Both the position numbers and the translations under genes were made by a program. The notes under the pieces were generated by a model. That model was not told the origin of the DNA. It saw only the letters and a list, made by a program, of their open reading frames with translations, and ran no database searches. From Eretmocerus hayati (lineage: Eukaryota > Arthropoda > Insecta > Hymenoptera > Aphelinidae), in the NCBI GenBank assembly GCA_029851415.1, contig CM056744.1:118948838-119012837 (forward strand): a DNA stretch of 64,000 bases, in the 5' to 3' direction. Below, piece after piece: positions 48,466 to 60,912 of the stretch; the first letter of the stretch is position 1, and every line of letters starts with the position of its first letter.

Positions 48466-50964
48466 TGGTTGTGGCCCGAACCAGAGCCGATAAAGGATAC
48501 GCCGTGTTGCGTATTATGTATAGGTGGACCAAGGTGCTCGTGAACAAGGTCTCGTTTTCTCGGAGTGGCCCCCAACTTGCCCTTGCGTGACACCGGTGTT
48601 TGCAATAGCTCTGGCCGCCTGATTTATATGGTCATTTCCATTGCAACTCGATATGCTGCACTACACGAGTTTTTTTTGCTACCAAGTGTAATGTTTTGTT
48701 GTGTTGCTTGATGGAGTGTGGTACGAGACAAGACGAAATGAGACATTCGGTGTAGGTCGAGGCCTCGCAAACTCGATTTGGAATTTTATGTTCTTGGACT
48801 TGAAGTTGTGAATGACATTAGGAAGTGCGTGAGTCCAATTTGGAGTTGGGGTCGTGCTGTGGCCGTCACTGCAGCGATACTCGAAACCTTGAAACAAGTG
48901 AGCAATTTATCTTGATGACCTATTGACTCGCAATTATTCAAATCAATTCATTCTCTTGTCTGCAAAAGTTTACCCGATTACCAGAATCCCTCTTTGGGTG
49001 TAGGATTGATAAAAACTGGCCGGACGGAAATTCAAAATGTTTTTGTTTCATCCCTAATATCATCTCATTCATTTATAAATTTTGCGAAATCGATAATCTA
49101 TCAACATCGAATTCGTGGTTTACCATGTTTTCTTGAAAACTGAAGAATCACTCAGTTTTTCAAGCTTTTCTAAGCAATTTCACAAGAAAAAAACTATCCT
49201 AGGATATTTTGGAGACGATGTTCATCCAGCAACATGTACTACGTTTCAATTAGCAACAACAAAAACAGAAGCACTCTCGTCATATGCTATTGTATAATGA
49301 AGCCTAATTCATACCTTAGCATAATAAGATTATTGAAAAAGTGATTCTTATCAATTCCTAACTATCCAAGTATAGACTATCAAAACTCGCGTAACCACCT
49401 ATAGACCAGCAATAAAATTACATAAGCAAATTCTATGGTTTGAAAGGCCATTACAGATGTTCGTAATTGTCGAATTACACCCAAGTTAAATTCTAGGAAT
49501 TGAGCCAAGCCCGTCATAATCGAACGCTTTGCCGATTGAATTCATTATATCCTGGCTTTGATGTATTGCTTACATAATTTATGAATACAGAAGCTTGCTC
49601 AGGATTATGGGGGAACTCGAGGCTTCCGTGAGAGCGATATCAATAGTGGTGAGTGGTACCCCAAGACGTAATACCGGTAATGACGCATTAGACATCATCG
49701 ATAGAAGCGATAAAGTAATTTACATGATGTGGTTTTGATGTGCAGTTTTAGCTGTAATGCTTCAATTTGCATGCAAAGCGAGAAGTATTCATCAAATTTT
49801 AAGACTGTATCATCAAACCCAAATTATTACTAGTTTTCATTTGCGTCAGTGCACTATTTTGAAATTGCTATTTGATAAATCGAGCAATGTCCTGAAGGCC
49901 ATCACGTGCTGTGGAGAATCACTACATTTATCAATCAGAACTTTCACATATGTCCATCACCGTGTCATGATGTGCGTCCATCCGGATCTTGATGTTGGAA
50001 ATCATTCTGCATGTAAAATTGGATCCATCCAATCTGTTCGAGTGCAAAAATATTCGTTCAATAGAGACTGATATTTGTGCGCAAAGTTGTACCTATCAAT
50101 CTCTGATGAGTAATCTGAGTTTGCAGTGACTGAATTTACAATTCCTATGCATGACAAGCTATAGTACTATTTGACGCTAATTGATAAGTGATCCCTTCTC
50201 ATTGTGGAAGGCTGATGAGTTATCCACTGTCAAAAGTGAGCTTTTTGAATTTTTTCAAAGATGATGAACAGATTTTGACTCGAAATCGTCGAACTTTTAA
50301 ATTAACTTTACTTGTGAAGCCACCGCGTGGCTTTGTGGATGAGGTACTGGTGTTCGACGCAGAAGGCCTGGCTGCCACCAATGTGAATTTTTATAAGTAT
50401 CTTTTTTGAATTCGGTGTTCAGAATCCACTTTAGACACCGGGTCCCGCAAAATAACCTCGAAAAAAAGGATAAAAATGCGTTGATAAATCCAACTGGTAC
50501 CCCCTACTTATGGCATTCTAAAAAAGTACTTGAACAATCTCGAAGTCAGAAATCTCTTCGACCAATTCTACAATTAAAAATCTTTCGAGATTTCTATTCG
50601 TGGAGCAAAAAAGAGCTGTGGCAACCAACATCCATGCATGACAACCCTTTAGCTAATCTCGTCCCTAATCATCGATCTCACTTCCAACGCAAAACGTTCA
50701 ATATCACGGCAACCGTCCTACACTCGATAATTTCTCGTAGTATTGGAAGTTCTGATGCAACTGGAGCAGTCCTCTCCGTCTCAAAGGTGCATCTGACTCC
50801 AGAGCACCTACTTCCCCATAATACGCACACGTGTTTATACATACGTAAGCTGAGAAGCCGGGAAATGCAAGACGCTCCGCTCGTGAGCTGCGGTTTCTTT
50901 TGCAACGGGCTGATTTCTCTAGAGGGCTCGGCCGCCCCGTTCCGACGATGACGACGACGAGAAG

Positions 50965-50993
50965 ACCACCACCACCACCACCACCACCACCAC
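50965..50993. repeat. (ACC)n microsatellite
   Basis: More than nine uninterrupted ACC units, preceded by a short GAC run. Confidence 0.95.
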
Positions 50994-51510
50994 TATACTG
51001 CTCTGCTTCTCATATAACGGATGTTGATCTTTAAAGCGAGCACCACTAGTCGACTATCCGTTATATACACCCATGCGCGTCCCCTCGGGATGAGGAGGAC
51101 GTTCCTTGGCTTCTCTCTGGGCCATCAGCCAGTGAGCGAGCTTTTCTTGATGGTGCAGGTTTGAGATTCTTGGATGGAGTTGAGTAGTATCCTTAGCCGT
51201 CGGGATATTTGCCAGATGCTAAGTGGGGCGGACGTTTGAATTTATCTTGATGCATGAGTATTATCATAGAAAGGTGTATGATGAGATACGAGTGGTCTAT
51301 TGGTTGGCTGTCACTTCTGTTCGATTATTCAGATGTCTAGTTTACTCAATAGACTTTTGATGGAACTGCATTTTGATGATTTCGTTGTAGGATTTGATTC
51401 AAGGTAGATTTGAAATGACTCAATCGGATGGTCAAAAATTGACTCACGAGACTGACACATCATGACGGATGTTAGATCTTCCATGAGACATGTGAGTTGT
51501 TCAGAGTCAT

Positions 51511-51860
51511 AGTGAACTAACGAGCGGGACCCACGAAGTGCGGGTCACCAAATCTCACCAAAAATTTTTGACAGTCTCGTACCACCTAGAATATGAAGAA
51601 TCCAGAGTAACTTCGTCAAATGGGTCTCCCGTCCAGAGATACAAGTGAAAATATCAACATCGCTAATTATCTATTTATATCACTTTTTAACATGTGCCTA
51701 TAAGGGCAATGCTAACATTTTTGCTTGTAGCTCTGAACAGGGAGCCCATTCGACGAAGTTACTTTGGATTCTCCATATTCTATAGGTGGTACGAGACTGT
51801 GAAAAAAGTTTGGTGATATTTGGTGACCCGCACGTCGTGGGTCCTCCTTGTGAGTCCACT
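51511..51860. mobile_element. 350-bp palindromic element, relative of 43281
   Basis: The ends AGTGAACTAACGAGCGGGAC and, inverted, AGTGGACTCACAAGGAGGAC match. Inside, CCACGAAGTGCGGGTCACCA, CAGTCTCGTACCACCTA and AGTAACTTCGTC face their complements at about 85-90 percent. The end GACTCACAAGGAG and the following GTGCGGGTCAC are shared with the 43281 palindrome, but the inner sequence differs, so these are related subfamilies. No coding sequence is seen. Confidence 0.8.
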
Positions 51861-52954
51861 TCTGAGGTTAGTTCATTCTGTGGTCTCCCACGATTCAACC
51901 ACGAGTAGAAGCCATTCGGGGATCATTCTGTAAGTCAAAGAATGTGATAAAAAAGATCGGAAAAATCGTCTGCAAAGGATTGATTCACATCCGCCAAAAC
52001 GCGGGGAATTTTCAGGATCACTTTTGGCCCTATTCAAAAGTGAATTTATTCCACTATGACTCTAAAACATTCATATAGAGGAACCTTGAGGTCAAAAATA
52101 AAGTCAACAGTTTCCACAGATCTCTGAAAACGTATTAGAACTTAATTTAGGTTACGAAGAGGTGACAAAATTGTCAATTTGTTTTATGCCTATAGAATTC
52201 GAGAGAGTATTTTCTCCACATGCAAGATAATTTTTAAATAGATGGTCACATTTAGGGGTGGATTTTGAAGGATTTCATTGCTCTGCTGAAGGACAAGTGT
52301 TATGTCAGGCACTGAATAAACTTGAGTGACAGTTGTACGTGAAAAATTTCATCGCGGATTATCAAAGCTCTCAGCTTCCTCATTCCGTAAAAAATTTGGT
52401 GCTCAAATCAAAATCGCGATTTGTTCAAAAAATTGTGCACTTCGTTCGAAATTCAAGTATCTGCAGTAATGAATACATAAGTAAATTGTAGATCTCTGTC
52501 TAAATTGTTCATTGAGGTTATTTTATACCTCTGTCGTTATTCATTCTTTGATTTCAGACGTGGGGACGATTGAGGATAGACTATATAGTCGAGTGTAATT
52601 TTCCTCATCATTCACCACAGAAACTAATCTTTCTCTCAAAAATATTCAAACTTGGTGTGTTTCCAATTAGCTAAACTACGTTTATAAGGGATGGCTTACG
52701 AGGCACCCAATCAGAAATGTCACGCGCGCACCTGCTCATTACATCAGTGACAAATTCAGCAACGGTGCAATTCACAAATGGAGTTATTAATTTCTCCCCA
52801 TCAAGTGATTTTACGCGCATATCGAGACATTATAAGGTAAGAATTATACGCGAATAATAAAAAAAATTGAAGATGCTAAATTTGCATACATATCCCAGCT
52901 TGTGACCAATCGGCATCTCTAATACTGTACGGTCAGTTTCTCACGCGTCTGAAT

Positions 52955-52977
52955 GCAGCAGCGGCGGCGGCGGCGGA
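52955..52977. repeat. GCA/GCG triplet microsatellite
   Basis: Two GCA units followed by five GCG units. It encodes an alanine run in one minus-strand chance frame. Confidence 0.85.
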
Positions 52978-54920
52978 TCGTCGTCCTGCTGAAAATGATG
53001 ATTGCGCAAGCAGCGAGTTATTAGTTACAGATAGAAACAGAAAGAGGAAAAAGGTATTTACATTCTGCTGTATATATATGTGTGAGGACATATCTGGCGA
53101 ATGTTCGATTTCGATTGAGAGCATTATCTCGCGAGTGTACATGAATTTATTTCCATATACTTTGAATTCAAGGCTGTTTTTATACACAGATCACGATTCT
53201 GCAATTGCATGGAGCAGCAGAATTATTACATTTCAATTTCAGTCCCTAGATACAGTGACATTTGAGCCCACTGAAAGAGATATTTTCTAGGGGGTCTAAT
53301 GAGATGGATACAGAAATGTTGTAAAGAAAAGCGTGAAATCGTGAAAATTCTGAGTAGTTTGAGAGCGTATATAGAGATCGCATAATCCCACCCGTTCGAC
53401 GTGTAATAAAAGACGAGCTAAGGAGCTCTTCTTGTGGATTTTACGATTCAGAGGGTGACAATGTCACTCTGGGTGTTGGTTGGAATGTTGAAAGATATGA
53501 ATTTCTCGAGGAGAGGAGCATTATCACACTCTTTCAGACGTGCCCTTTTCTGAAGAGTATATTACCGAGATTGAGTACTAACTTTGATGTCCCTGCGAAC
53601 GTCTTCGACAGTTTGATGCTGCTGTTACAGTACGGAGTGCACTTTCAATGGAGTATGCAAACTCCAGAATTATGTCAGTTCCATTTGGATTTGCGATGAT
53701 TTTCTTGCATTCATTTTCATTCACGACTGGATTTATGTGAATTGGGAAATATTTCTAGTGGGGGATCAGACGATTTATGGAGTTTGTTTCTATCGTAGAC
53801 AAACTGATTTTGAATTATCTAATTTTATGAAATTTGATGTGTTCTGGGTTTTTCACAGAACGTGATTCTTGGTTCCCCTCAAAAACTGTCTTTTTCAAAT
53901 TCTCACCAGAATCACATCGTCAATCTTGAAATACATATCAGACAGTCCGAAAATCACAGTTATCTTCAGTATTATCCGTGAAGTCAACGATCTGGATAAT
54001 ACTACCCAACGTTTCATAAAAATCCCAAAATCCCCGATTAAAATTGGTTAAAAGTTGGTCCCGCTCGTTGAAAAAGTATAGGGCCGTTCTCACACGCACT
54101 CCTATATTCATCAACGCACTAATTTTTCAAAATTCTTGAACCTTTCCTAATCGAATAAATTACTTTCTGTTCCAGGTATGTGGCTTATCCATCTTCTTCT
54201 CAGGAGATACGACCATCATCTAAAAAATTCCACGTTCCAGCGATAGAAGTAAGTCTCTCACAATCTCGACTAATTCGAAACGAATACCAGAGTATGGTAC
54301 ACATCAGTTGCCCGTCTGACTATGCACGGCCTATATCTACTTGCGCGAGATTTCCGAACGCAGATTGGCATCGAACCATCACAGAGAAAAAGTTTCTCTA
54401 CTCTATACCTGCCCTGGGAAATCCTACTCTGCACACACTCACAACGCAATCCCACGTCTATATCCGACATGAAACCTGAGAATCCCATCTACACACATTC
54501 ACACACACATACATACATAAGCTGTACATGTATAGTCTGAATTCTGATTCTTCAACTGTGGAGTCGATTGAGACATCCATCGGCATGATATCGGCTCGCT
54601 GTGATCGGTATCCCCGTTATACGAGATCATATAGCACTACCTTCTTTTCTATCTGCCTTCTGTGCAAAAATACCTCATACACTCATAGTGGCATTGGGTC
54701 TATAGGGATAACAATCCGCGAGAAGAGTCCATTCTCTGCAGGCAGTTCGTGATTTTCTGTATGTACATATAGAACACTCCACGCCTTGCAAATGATGAAT
54801 AACGTTATATCGGGTTAGTAGTAATGCACTACTCGACGTTTTATAAATATATCGTTACAATTAGCTCAGCGGGTGGTCGCCCCGAGCTGCTCACTCCTCC
54901 TTCCACTATTCATTCACTTA

Positions 54921-54936
54921 GTCGTCGTCGTCGTCC
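54921..54936. repeat. (GTC)n microsatellite
   Basis: Five GTC units. Confidence 0.8.
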
Positions 54937-57198
54937 TTTTATATTTTATACTGATGATGTAGCTCTCTGTCTGGGTACATCTACATCTGGACCAAGAGAC
55001 TTTTGTAGTGACTGAATGTACATAGAGAAAATACGGAGCAGCAGTACGTTAGGCATTGTGCGTAGATTGGGTCTCCAGATAGGTTAGGTTCGCCAGGCAG
55101 GCCTCTGTGTATATTATAGACATATAAACTTCTTAGTTGGATGGAGTACTTATACTTGGAGTTGGTTTGCTGCTCGCTGTTGGACAAAAATGAGCTGCAC
55201 GATGATGGCGCACTTGCGTCGCTCATTCTCTTTCTCTTACCAGCTTACTGTATAGTTAGTATCTTTATCGTTGACGTACATTTCTTTATCGACCCACTTT
55301 CGAATCGACACACAGCCGCTCCTTCCGATTCTGACTCGTACTAGCTCGTATATTATTACATTCTATTAGATGTATTTTGTGAGTAGAGGCTTGTGCCATC
55401 GTGACTTGTTCAAATTAAATCTTGTTTTTGAGGTTAGGATTGAAAAAATGTGTGATATTGGCGGGAGTGTGAGTCACGCATTTGAATTTTATGATTTTGG
55501 TTTATTGCTGAGAGAAGACTTTGATTTGAGCTTCTTTTCCATTCAATTTTGATGAAAAAGTTCCGGAACTGAGAACGCTCTCTGCTTCGTGCAAACTACG
55601 TATATTGCTGGAATACTGATTCGTTACTTTCATGGGTAATATTTAGTTGCGACTGTAGAATAAGCATCGGATCAGACGAATTGATGGTTGATACGACCGA
55701 AAAAATCAAAGAAAAACAGATCGACTGATATGCTCATCATAGCTTTGCTACAAATATGTATTCGTGTTAACCTCTTCGCGCATTTGTCCACATACGTGAA
55801 CGCGTCTTTGGATGATGCCAGTAAATTCCGCTCTTGAGATATCGCAAAAAGTCTGGTGGCGCTCTCTCTTCTAGCCCAAAATCAATGATTCGCTTGAGTT
55901 TATTCTTCGGTAAACTCATTTCCACTACCTGTTTGAGACAAATTTATTGTATTGAAATATTCAATTTTTCGAAAAAGCTGAAACTTGAGCTTAATACTCG
56001 AATATAAGGTCTAAAAATCACGCAGAAGGATTTGAACATACTCTTCGAGTACACCGAACTATTGCCACAAGAAAGGATGCATAATGTTGAAGTATACGAA
56101 ATTACGAGCCTCGTGAAGTCTGGGACACCGTGCATTCGAGGAATTCGGGCGAGCCAGTTTGTCCAGAGTATACGGAGAGTTTACATACAAGAACGTTCAG
56201 AGTTTTTCTCGTCGTACTCTTTGCCCATGATCACTTTATGGAAATCGATTATGATTAGGACTTTTCAGGAAATCATTCATGTCCAAGTTTTTATATAGTT
56301 ATGATGTATCGACAATGAGGATGAGACGATGTGGAATAGTCTCACAATAGAAATGTCATGTGATTAGACTTTGTTATACGCTGTTTAGTACCTATTCATT
56401 AAACTGGTGGAGTCAAATTCCTTCTATGATTCCTTTCCATGACTCCACGGTGTCCACATACGTGGACATGGTCAAAAATACAGTATAATGATGAATTCTT
56501 TCATCTGTTTGAAGCTCAGAGAACTTTTCAACGTTAGAGTTGATGAAATTCATCGAGAAATAATTTTTTCTACCACGGGAAATAGTAGCGTGCACGAAGA
56601 GGTTAAAATCTGAGTTCACATGTTAGCCACTTTCCGAAATTGAATGCAAACATTTTACTCCATTTCCAATTAACCTGAATTTGACTGAAGAGTTGATTAT
56701 GATATGATATTTTAATTTCAGGTATATATTCACTTGACCATTCATGAGATTAATTCCAATGCATGGAAAATGCATACAGTGTTTTGATGAATAGTCGGTT
56801 ATCATTAACTGTAGATAATCATCCCCCTGATTACCATCGATTCTCTTCGTTAAAAACACCTTCTAAATTGATTGGACAATGATAAATAAAAAGCAAGGCG
56901 TTGGAATATTAACTTCTTGTGTATCGAAACATTATATTGTTTAGGTTTTGATGAATTGGCACTAAATTTGGTCAGAGTAGAAATTTACCATGCCCGACAT
57001 TCATTACTCAGGCCTACGAAAGAGAAGTTCTCTTCTGATCAGAAAATATGAGAGCCATTCCTCGCGTATTGCTAGCTACTGAATACACTTTCAAATTCAG
57101 TACAACACCTCTCACTGTCCGTTTTTTAATTGTGGTCGTATTTATCGGTTATAAAAATATCTAGTAATCAGTTTTTGCGTTTTAGTGGAAAATTGAGA

Positions 57199-57804
57199 CA
57201 TTTCACACCAAAATGAGGAGCTGGGTCATTTTTCCATCAAATTCTACGCTGAAAATCTGCGAGAACTTTTGCATCCTCTAGGGAGCTGGAGAAAATTTTA
57301 GATGTGCTAAAATTCCCTAGGTGGGCGGTTTTCGTCCCAGACGGGAATGGTGACTAAATCGGTAAATAAACTCAAAGATGGGATTGACTTTTACGTCGAA
57401 CATGTATTTTTTCGAAATTTTCATCAGTGCTAGGGGTGAGCAATGAGAGGCAAAGCCGCAAAATCAGTATGAATATCGATAAAATCACTCCGCATTTATG
57501 TGCTGATACGGAACTCTGTGTGTGATCTTTCACTCGCGTCTTTCAGCTTCCCAAGATCGTTGGAAATTTCCACACATCTCATTTCCGATGTAAGATTTGA
57601 CGTAAAATCAAGCTTGTCCTTACTTTTAACCCATCTAGTCACCATTTTCGTCTAGGACGAAACACCCCGCGTGGGAAATCTTAGCACATGTAAGGGGTTT
57701 CCTGGATTCCTGCTGGGGAATGCGGGATATTTCAAGAAATACCACTTTAACATAGAATTGGGTAGCATAGGCAATCCCGCCCCTACAGTTTCGGTGTGGA
57801 AATG
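57199..57804. mobile_element. 0.6-kb imperfect palindromic element
   Basis: The left edge CATTTCACACC faces GGTGTGGAAATG at the right edge. Farther in, TGTGCTAAAATTCCC faces GGGAAATCTTAGCACA, and TCGTCCCAGACGGGAATGGT faces its counterpart around 57643. GACTTTTACGTCGAACATGT then faces the block near 57590. Arm identity is about 75-80 percent and weak pairing continues toward the centre near 57500. This is older than the 43281 element. There are no coding features. Confidence 0.7.
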
Positions 57805-58970
57805 GAGGACTTTTTATTTTTTGGAGGCCTGTGTTATGAATCTCATTTGAAACTATAGACTCTGATTTTTATTGAACACCGAATATCTGATGTCCCATAA
57901 ATCTCACTTTGAATTTCAGATATCAATTCAAAAATACTTGATAATCAATAAAATTCGATATCCTCACGAATACAATCGTCGTAAATCCGCCCATTACCAC
58001 TGTGCGAATCTATCTCTATCTCTCACGTTACAACAACCGAATATCATACGCCATCACAACTAGCGCCCGTTGCACGTGAAGATGCAACAAACATGCCCTC
58101 CCACTCGTGAAAGATCCAGTTGATTTACTGCTCGGGGAACAATTATCGAGATAAAATCTTCTCAGATGTAACTGTAAATACTATTGCGCACTCAATAGGG
58201 AGATTCTCGTCCGCGCAAAACAGAATACAAATGTACGGGTCTTCGATATATTCATATCCACGCCAATACAATACTTTCACATAACCTCAACACTGATTTT
58301 CTTCATCCGTGAGAATTACATTCATGCAGCTGCATAGCGCCGCACATCACATCACACACAGCTCTCCCTTTCTACCTTTTTCTTCCCTCTTCTTCTTCTC
58401 ATTCCACCTTTTGGCTCGCTCTTTATCACCGGTGCACTGCAGAGTGAGAGAGCGCGCGTTATCCTCAACTCGGCGTATTACGCTGCAGAGCTTCTATATA
58501 TGCATCCAGTGCCCATAAACTTAATGGACTCGAATATATGGAGGCATAAGTCAGTCAGTATGCAAGTGCCAGAGGTGGAGAAAAAGAGATAGAGATATAG
58601 GAACAGGAAGAAAGAATGAAAGCTCCGATGGGAGCCGATGCGCCGACGCTTTGAATGTGTGCATTGTATGCGTGTGTGCATCATGATAAGGGCTCGTTTT
58701 AATTCCAAAGCCGACGAACGTAAAGGTGCGCCAGTCAAGTTCTAATTAGGGATTTATTGTCGTGTAAACGTATGGTGTAAGTACTTACGTTCACTTTCGT
58801 GGCGGAATGACGGGTGACAATTTACGATCGCACGTTAGGAGGACACTTTTATTCTTCTGCAACTCTCTATTTTCTCTCGTTTCCAATTTGCAGTTTATTC
58901 AAAACTGTGTCAAAATACAAATACATCTTTCTTTAGGAACTGTTTAATCATCAACTAAAGTAGCTCGTTT
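57805..58970. other. Stretch without recognisable gene
   Basis: Only short chance frames are present; nothing else was seen. Confidence 0.5.
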
Positions 58971-60095
58971 GATGGTGAGTGGAGGAAGTTGTTGGATAAT
59001 CAAGGATCATATCAATGTCGCTCAAAGTGAGTTTTACACAGTACAACAAAATTTTGGGGTCGGAATGTCATATTGACCGAATCATGATTTTTTCACGTAT
59101 ATTCGACCCTGAAACAGAATCAGAATCCTTGATTGCGCCAAAATTGGGATTCTGGCAGAAATAGTACATTCCGCAACTAGGAAGTGAAAAGAGGATGAGT
59201 CCCTCCCGGGCTGCCGAGGTTTTTCAGAAGTTTTTTCTTGAGACAGACAGAAATCCTGATACGGTAGTTCAAAAATAATCACGGGATTGTGTTCAGATGG
59301 TCATTTTGCACCGGGAAAATATGGTTGGTCACCTCATGCAAGCGAGAGTTTCTTCCCTCGTGATTTCTGAACAACAAGGATCAATGCAAAAACAAGCAGT
59401 TCTACGTATACTTTTGACCACCAAAATATATAACAGCAGCTGTTTTTGCAATAGTTACTACTGTCCAAAAATCTCAAAGAAAAATACCTATACTAATTTG
59501 CACGGGATACTCGAATATGCTTTTCCGACGCAAAATGGCCATCTGAACACAATCCCGTGCTCCGTTTTGAGCTACCTTGTCAGGATTTTGATCTACGTCA
59601 ATGACTCTTCGGAGTTGAACAAATTTTCTGCCATTTAAGAAAAACGCTGGGCCTGTACAGTGGCATCAACGTAATCGTCGAGCTCACGAAGCATACGACT
59701 CATCACTCACCGTCAATGGGTTTTTGATCTCCAAAATATAACTGCCAGTGCATTATGCATTGATGAAATCAACAAAATTTGATCCCGGCAACGCAGGTAC
59801 GGTCAGTGCATATGCACTAGTAGGTGTAGACAGTTATATTTTAGAGTTGAAAAACCCGTCGACGGTGAGTGATGAGTCGTACGCTTCATGAGCTCGACGA
59901 TTACGCTGCCACGATACAGACCCTGGGAAACTTATCTGGTTTCAGCACCATGAAAACGTAAAAAATTCGTGATCCGGTCGATGTGACATTCCGAGCCTAG
60001 AATTTTGTCGTACAATGTAATCAAAGAAGCCCTCGTTTCGAGTTTGACTTCCGAATTCAAATAATCAATCCGCTTATTCCAGATCTCACATCCTG
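58971..60095. mobile_element. 1.1-kb inverted duplication (large foldback) interrupted by a MITE
   Basis: Several block pairs lie in mirror order. They include 59042-59101 against 59953-60013 (about 80 percent), the TGGCAGAAA block near 59156 against that near 59620, CACGGGATTGTGTTCAGATG near 59280 against 59553, and CAAAAACA words around the centre near 59419. The right arm is split by the palindromic MITE at 59649-59923. Weaker similarity continues outward to about 58971 and 60095. In the first block pair five of nine codon differences are silent in one frame, but the second block shows no such bias, so coding origin is unproven. Confidence 0.65.
59649..59923. mobile_element. 275-bp palindromic MITE nested in a foldback arm
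   Basis: The ends GGGCCTGTACAGTGGCA and, inverted, GGGTCTGTATCGTGGCA match. They are followed by CGTAATCGTCGAGCTCA and CGACTCATCACTCACCGTC in both arms at about 90 percent identity. The inserted palindrome cleanly interrupts the otherwise collinear right arm of the larger foldback, so it is the younger insertion. No coding capacity and no obvious target duplication were seen. Confidence 0.75.
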
Positions 60096-60900
60096 GTCTC
60101 GAAACATTTTTGCTGGTACGGAAAAAATCAATGACTGGAACAAACTGACCAAAATGGTCCAAGAATGACGGGCTTGAAAATTGTTGGTCTTCTTCCATTC
60201 TCTAAATACAAGCTTTAAAGACTCAATTCTTTGGCCCCAGGTGTTGATGATCCCAGCAGAAATTGATTTCGTTCCTTTTAGATTCTTGTCATGCATAGTA
60301 GCAATCAAAAATCATCACTTATATTGTAATTCCAGAAAATTTACCATATTGGACAGGATGAATGGTTGATTGCCAGCATCAGGAAGGAATTATTCGCAGA
60401 AATTAACGAAACGAATTCATTTTGGATCACAGAGGAAAAATTTTGTATATAAATAAAAGCTCCATCACGTAGGATCAACTCAGCAGAACTGAAAAATCCA
60501 CTGCACCATTCGTCATGATATTTGTTTTCGCGACAACTTGAAAAGCATACTTTGAATATTTTCGAAAAATTCGTCGACACCTCTTGCGGTAATCTCATTT
60601 TCACGGTGATGAATTACGACACGTTGTGGCTCAAAAATTCAAAAATTCTATGAATAAATTTTCCGCAACGAGAAATTCAACCTCGTTCCAGTCGCGCAAA
60701 GAGAAAAAGCCGATCGGTTTACCTCTCTTCTGTAAAGTGTCGCCATCAAGCTCGACGCTCTCTGCATCGTATACAGAATTGCTCTCGCGCCACACGCTGC
60801 GTCGCCTGTAATACATACATCACGATCCTTTTCATGAACGGATCTCGGATTTCCATTTTGCAAAAATGCTCTCTTTCCGTGGTTACATTTTCGACTTGCT

Positions 60901-60912
60901 CCCCCCCCCCCC
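60901..60912. repeat. Poly-C run
   Basis: Twelve consecutive C residues; such runs are also prone to sequencing-length error. Confidence 0.9.

Larger units (their letters stand above)
43617..51510. other. Stretch without recognisable gene
   Basis: It holds two triplet tracts (48446 and 50965). The two longest non-repetitive open frames of the window lie here: 47486-48073 on the minus strand (195 codons) and 50406-50951 on the plus strand (181 codons). Neither shows a motif or domain I recognise, and both are long only for a chance frame. I therefore do not annotate them as genes. Confidence 0.45.
51861..57198. other. Stretch without recognisable gene
   Basis: Apart from a GCA/GCG triplet run (52955-52977), a GTC run near 54921-54936 and CA-rich microsatellite-like sequence near 54490-54520, nothing was recognised. 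Open frames do not exceed about 100 codons. Confidence 0.55.

Noticed and set aside
50406..50951. 181-codon plus-strand frame as a gene
   Set aside because: No recognisable domain, and the carboxyl end runs up to the GAC and ACC microsatellites; a chance frame is as likely.
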